Below, in pieces: positions 60,601 to 64,000 of a stretch of 64,000 bases of DNA. Location: the NCBI GenBank assembly GCA_019096065.1, contig JAGUCH010000003.1, positions 7,812,001 through 7,876,000 of the forward strand, given 5' to 3'. The notes below the pieces were generated by a model, which worked only from the letters and a program-made list of their open reading frames with translations, searched no databases and had not been told where the DNA came from. The position numbers and the translations under genes were made by a program. Each line of letters begins with the position of its first letter. Position 1 is the first letter of the stretch. Source of the stretch: Paracyclopina nana. Its lineage: Eukaryota; Arthropoda; Copepoda; Cyclopoida; Cyclopettidae.

Positions 60601-63600
60601 TATTTGAAATTATTTCATATTTGCTTGCGCAGATAAAGTATAAGGCCATTTCTTATTTTTTTTTATCAAAATCAACGGATTTTAAAAGAGTCAACTTTTG
60701 TTTTCATGATACGAGGTCGACTACAAAATGCCCGAGTTTTGTCGACTCTCATCGCATTTGTTTATATTTGGCTTCGCACGTTTCTCAATCAGCTGATTCA
60801 GTTATTTTCGTGTTCGTGTCCGCGGGTGCAGAAAAAAGCTTGGGCCTTTGGATAAGCGCTAAAATTGTGAAAAGTGAGCGCTTCGGAGCAAAAACAGAAA
60901 GCAGCAGCCTGCAAATGTCGAGGTAAGACCCGTGCTAAATGTATTTGGGATTACTTACGGTTCATTGATAGTGGCTTATCCCCTCAAAGCAACATCTTGC
61001 CAATTAGAGACTTAGGTCTTCCCTTCCATGAGGGCTCTTTTTGGCTAGCTGACTAAGCTGATTAATTTTTGCCATCTTTACATTTAACCAAGGTTTACCT
61101 TCCTTCAATATTGACCTTGTTTCTGAGTAAGCCACGATTTTCAATGTGATTTTGCTAGTGTGTATCTTATTAGATAGCAAGTCTCCCACAATTTGTGTGC
61201 ACAAGAAAGTATCCTTCGTCAAGCCGATTAATGTCAACAGTTGTGACAGGTATAAGCTTCTTTTTCCGCAAAAAAAGCTTTTCTGCTCCATGGTAAAGCT
61301 AAGGTTCTTTTCACCATGGAGCCCTGGTAGCTCTGTAACAGCATTTTGCCAATGGGAAAAAGTGTCAACTTAGGGAGGCAGGAAGTATATTTCAAAAAAA
61401 GATCCAAAGTAACTTATGTTGAGGGCACAAGCTGCTGTGCTACAGTTTTGTGGCAACTTCTGCTGCTTCCACTTCTCCATGTTGTAATATTTTTGCAATA
61501 AGGAAGTATGCCGAATTTTCTCCCTAATGCAATTTCTGGCTGCTAGATGGAATTCTGGGAAAACTTGATGTGAGCTTGTTGTGAAATCTCATCAAAGTTG
61601 AGTTTCTCATGTTCAAAAGAACTATGACACTTTTTTCCTTTGACGCGCGCCACTAAAGTTGGGTTTTGGGCTAACTTGGACCTTGAAGCCAACTCTGTTG
61701 AAAAATGCTCCCAGCAAAATTGCCTCATATACTGCTCCCCGATATGTAGAGTGCCCATTTTCAGTGATTTACTTGATGCTCTCCACTTTGTCAAAAAGTT
61801 GTGCCAATAATTCTCTCAAGTCTCATGGCTTTGTCTTGCATCCCAAAAATCGTGTGGTTTTAGTTAGATGGAGTCAGCCCATTTTCCATTTTTTTCTCCC
61901 CCAGAATGAGTAATGATGGCTGAAAGGCAAACATAACAGGCAGGTGTTTGCTTTAGCATATGCACGTTGCATTAGAAATTCGTCCCAGATTTGGCAAAAA
62001 ATGCGAAATCGTGAGTTCTCCATTGATCCCTGGGTCAAGCCCCTATAATTATTGCATTATGAGCTCGCCACGAAAAAGGGTGGGATCGTATGAGAGGCTC
62101 GAGCTTCAAATAGATTTGTCAACGTCAAACCTAATTTAAAATCGAAGAGCAAAAACTTGGGGCAGCAAAGTTAAAGGGCCTTTGACTCTCTCTCTCTCTT
62201 CATGTAGTAGAAAGTGTGGTGCCTAGGGCTATTCTAAAGGCTCTTCAACACGATGGCCTTCAAATTCGGCAAGGACAGAGCCCCCCCACATAACATGATG
62301 AAAAGTCAGGCTCAAGCCACTTTTCTGCACTTTTGTTGATCAAACTTTAAAAGGCCACAGAGCTCTCGCGTTTTCAAGTGGTCTGCCTCAAAGTCCCACT
62401 TTACCGCCATGTAGAATTTGAAAAAGCGACTGAAAACTCTCTTTGTTGTTGTCTCAGTTCGTGCTTAGCTAATACATGATTCAGAGGGAGAGAGCCTTCA
62501 GTCCGGTTTTTGCCACATCATCCTCATGTGGTATCATGTGCTTACAGCGCTAGTTTTTTGCTCAGGCTTTAAATTGATTAAATGAGTGGAAGGATTTTGA
62601 CTTGGGCGGCTTGAAATCCTTTGAAATTGATCTGTTCACACGTGCGTTCATCTTGGCTTCCCACGCGTTTACGAAAAAAGGCGTTGCTGCTCTTAGAAAT
62701 AGCAGCATATACGAGTTTATGAAAGGCTGATTAATTTCTTCTCGTTAAGCTGAATGATGACAATTGTGCCACCATCATCATTATCTTGAATGCACCAGTC
62801 TTTATGTGAGATTTGTTAATTGACAGCATCTGCCCCAAAGTTCTTGTAAGAACTTTTTCGTTCTTAGCTGGGAATTTAATTAGCACTTCAAACGTACGTA
62901 CGTGTGTGTGCAAAATAGAATGTCAAATAGAAGCCTACGCACACTTCCATAATTAATGCTGCTTTCTTCATCGTCATCAGCTCAGGTCCCATTGTGCCAT
63001 ACTCAAAAGTTGATTGATGTTGAAATGAGCTACCACCACTCCTAGCTTTGCTAGTAGAGTATGTGTAGTGCCATTGTTTCAAAAGTAGCCGCTGCTTCCA
63101 AGAAGTCCCTGTAGCTTTGGAAATATCATCAAAGTGAATAATTGAACAAGGTTTCCTGCCTCACTCTCCCAAGCTTTCTTGGAGCCTCTACTATAGCTAA
63201 TATTGGCTTTCTATTCACGCAACCTTGGAAAAGAAAGCACAGTGTAAGATAACACCCACGTACCACCCTTGAGATACGTATTTGAGTTTTCTTGCTCAAT
63301 TATTCCCATTTTGAATTGACAAACTATCTCAACCCTTTTTTCTTGCCTTTTTGGAGCTGAGATCAAATCCTAGCTAGCTACTTACTTTTTTCCTTCATCC
63401 CCTTGCCATCTTCTTCAACTTGGTGCACAGTGGCTCTTCTTTCAACAAAAGGGGATGGTTCTTCAATAAATGCATTTTCTTCCAAACTTCAGGATTGAGA
63501 TAAGAAACTGATCAAAAAGTTCCACGGCTTGAAAAAGTCTAATAGTAAAACTTCTGAGTATCTTAAACCCATAGGGCTACTTCAGACTTTGTGGAAAAAT

Positions 63601-63800
63601 AGACCTAGTGGAAAACAACACATCCAGTGTGCTCAGTTATTCAGAGTTTCCCTAGCTGCTTCCGAGATTTTGGCTCAATTCCCTGGCAGTTTTCAAAGTC
63701 TCTTTTTGTGCAAAATATGGCCGGAATAACGAGCTATGACACATAGCAGAGCTTTATATAGATCGAAGGGTTTTCTTTGGGCCACGTAATTACTGAACCC
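57660..63800. other. Gene-poor region with one candidate promoter/first exon
   Basis: No coding gene is supported. A 174-codon minus-strand frame (57690-58214) is a hydrophobic, leucine-rich stretch that I read as chance. Around 60797-60926 an initiator-like TCAGTT is followed by GC-richer sequence and a donor GTAAGA, which could be a non-coding first exon of a gene lying to the right. Confidence 0.3.
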
Positions 63801-63816
63801 TTTGAGAATCAATTGG

Positions 63817-63867
63817 GTCACGTGACCGAGAGCAACCACAACTGCGGGATCCGAGTCACGTGACCAA
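63817..63867. promoter_or_regulatory. Paired GTCACGTGAC palindromes with CCAAT box
   Basis: Two perfect 10-bp palindromes GTCACGTGAC lie at 63817-63826 and 63855-63864, and CCAAT overlaps the second (63863-63867). GTCACGTGAC is the full E-box recognised by USF/MITF/TFE-type bHLH-zip factors (the CLEAR element core). The cluster, with slightly GC-richer sequence around it, looks like a housekeeping promoter for a gene at or beyond the right edge; direction is not known. Confidence 0.6.
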
Positions 63868-64000
63868 TCAGCTGGGAATTGAGCCAACTCTCTTCATTAC
63901 TTGGATGTTTGGGTTGCTGCTGAAAACGAGAAAATGGCATGATTAACTTATCAGCTCTATCTTGAAAATTGGCTTGGTTTTATGACAGTTCCTGTAACCC

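Overview
The window is metazoan nuclear DNA. Its genes are split by GT-AG introns, carry AATAAA poly(A) signals, and encode animal families. The extracellular layout of the receptor kinase gene, the Inr/DPE-like core promoter and the short introns suggest an arthropod or close protostome. A crustacean (for example a copepod) is my guess; the sequence does not settle it.

Left part, 1-29.6 kb, is gene-dense and all plus strand. (1) About 2000-15544: a receptor tyrosine kinase of the ALK/LTK family, 5' end missing, 21 recognisable exons (MAM, LDLa, MAM, glycine-rich domain, EGF-like cysteine cluster, TM, kinase, long Pro/Ser tail). (2) 16249-18110: a complete eight-exon cathepsin D-like aspartic protease of 393 residues. 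(3) 19049-20868 and 22464-23664: a tandem pair of seven-transmembrane receptors, both 334 residues with identical exon lengths (189/219/597). Their intron sizes differ because two foldback mobile elements sit in intron 1 of the first copy. (4) 25794-29567: a single-pass adhesion protein with five Ig domains (kirre/nephrin-like), with an Inr+DPE promoter and at least two alternative cytoplasmic C-termini. A third candidate tail exon lies 5 kb downstream.

Right part, 29.6-64 kb, is AT-rich and gene-poor. The best-supported items are: a probable small secreted-protein gene starting at 41175, with two phase-compatible 3' ends, each followed by AATAAA (41834 and 50284); a tRNA-Arg(CCU) on the minus strand at 50305-50377; several foldback elements (46.5, 52.3-52.8 and 57.2 kb); two exact CTCF-type 12-mers in convergent orientation (30.8 and 57.5 kb); and, at the right edge, two GTCACGTGAC palindromes plus a CCAAT box that look like a promoter. 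Other open frames there cannot be told from chance without expression or conservation data.

Functionally, the ALK homologue and the Ig protein are cell-surface developmental proteins, the protease is lysosomal/digestive, and the 7TM pair is probably sensory or peptide-sensing. I see no operon-like relationship among them.
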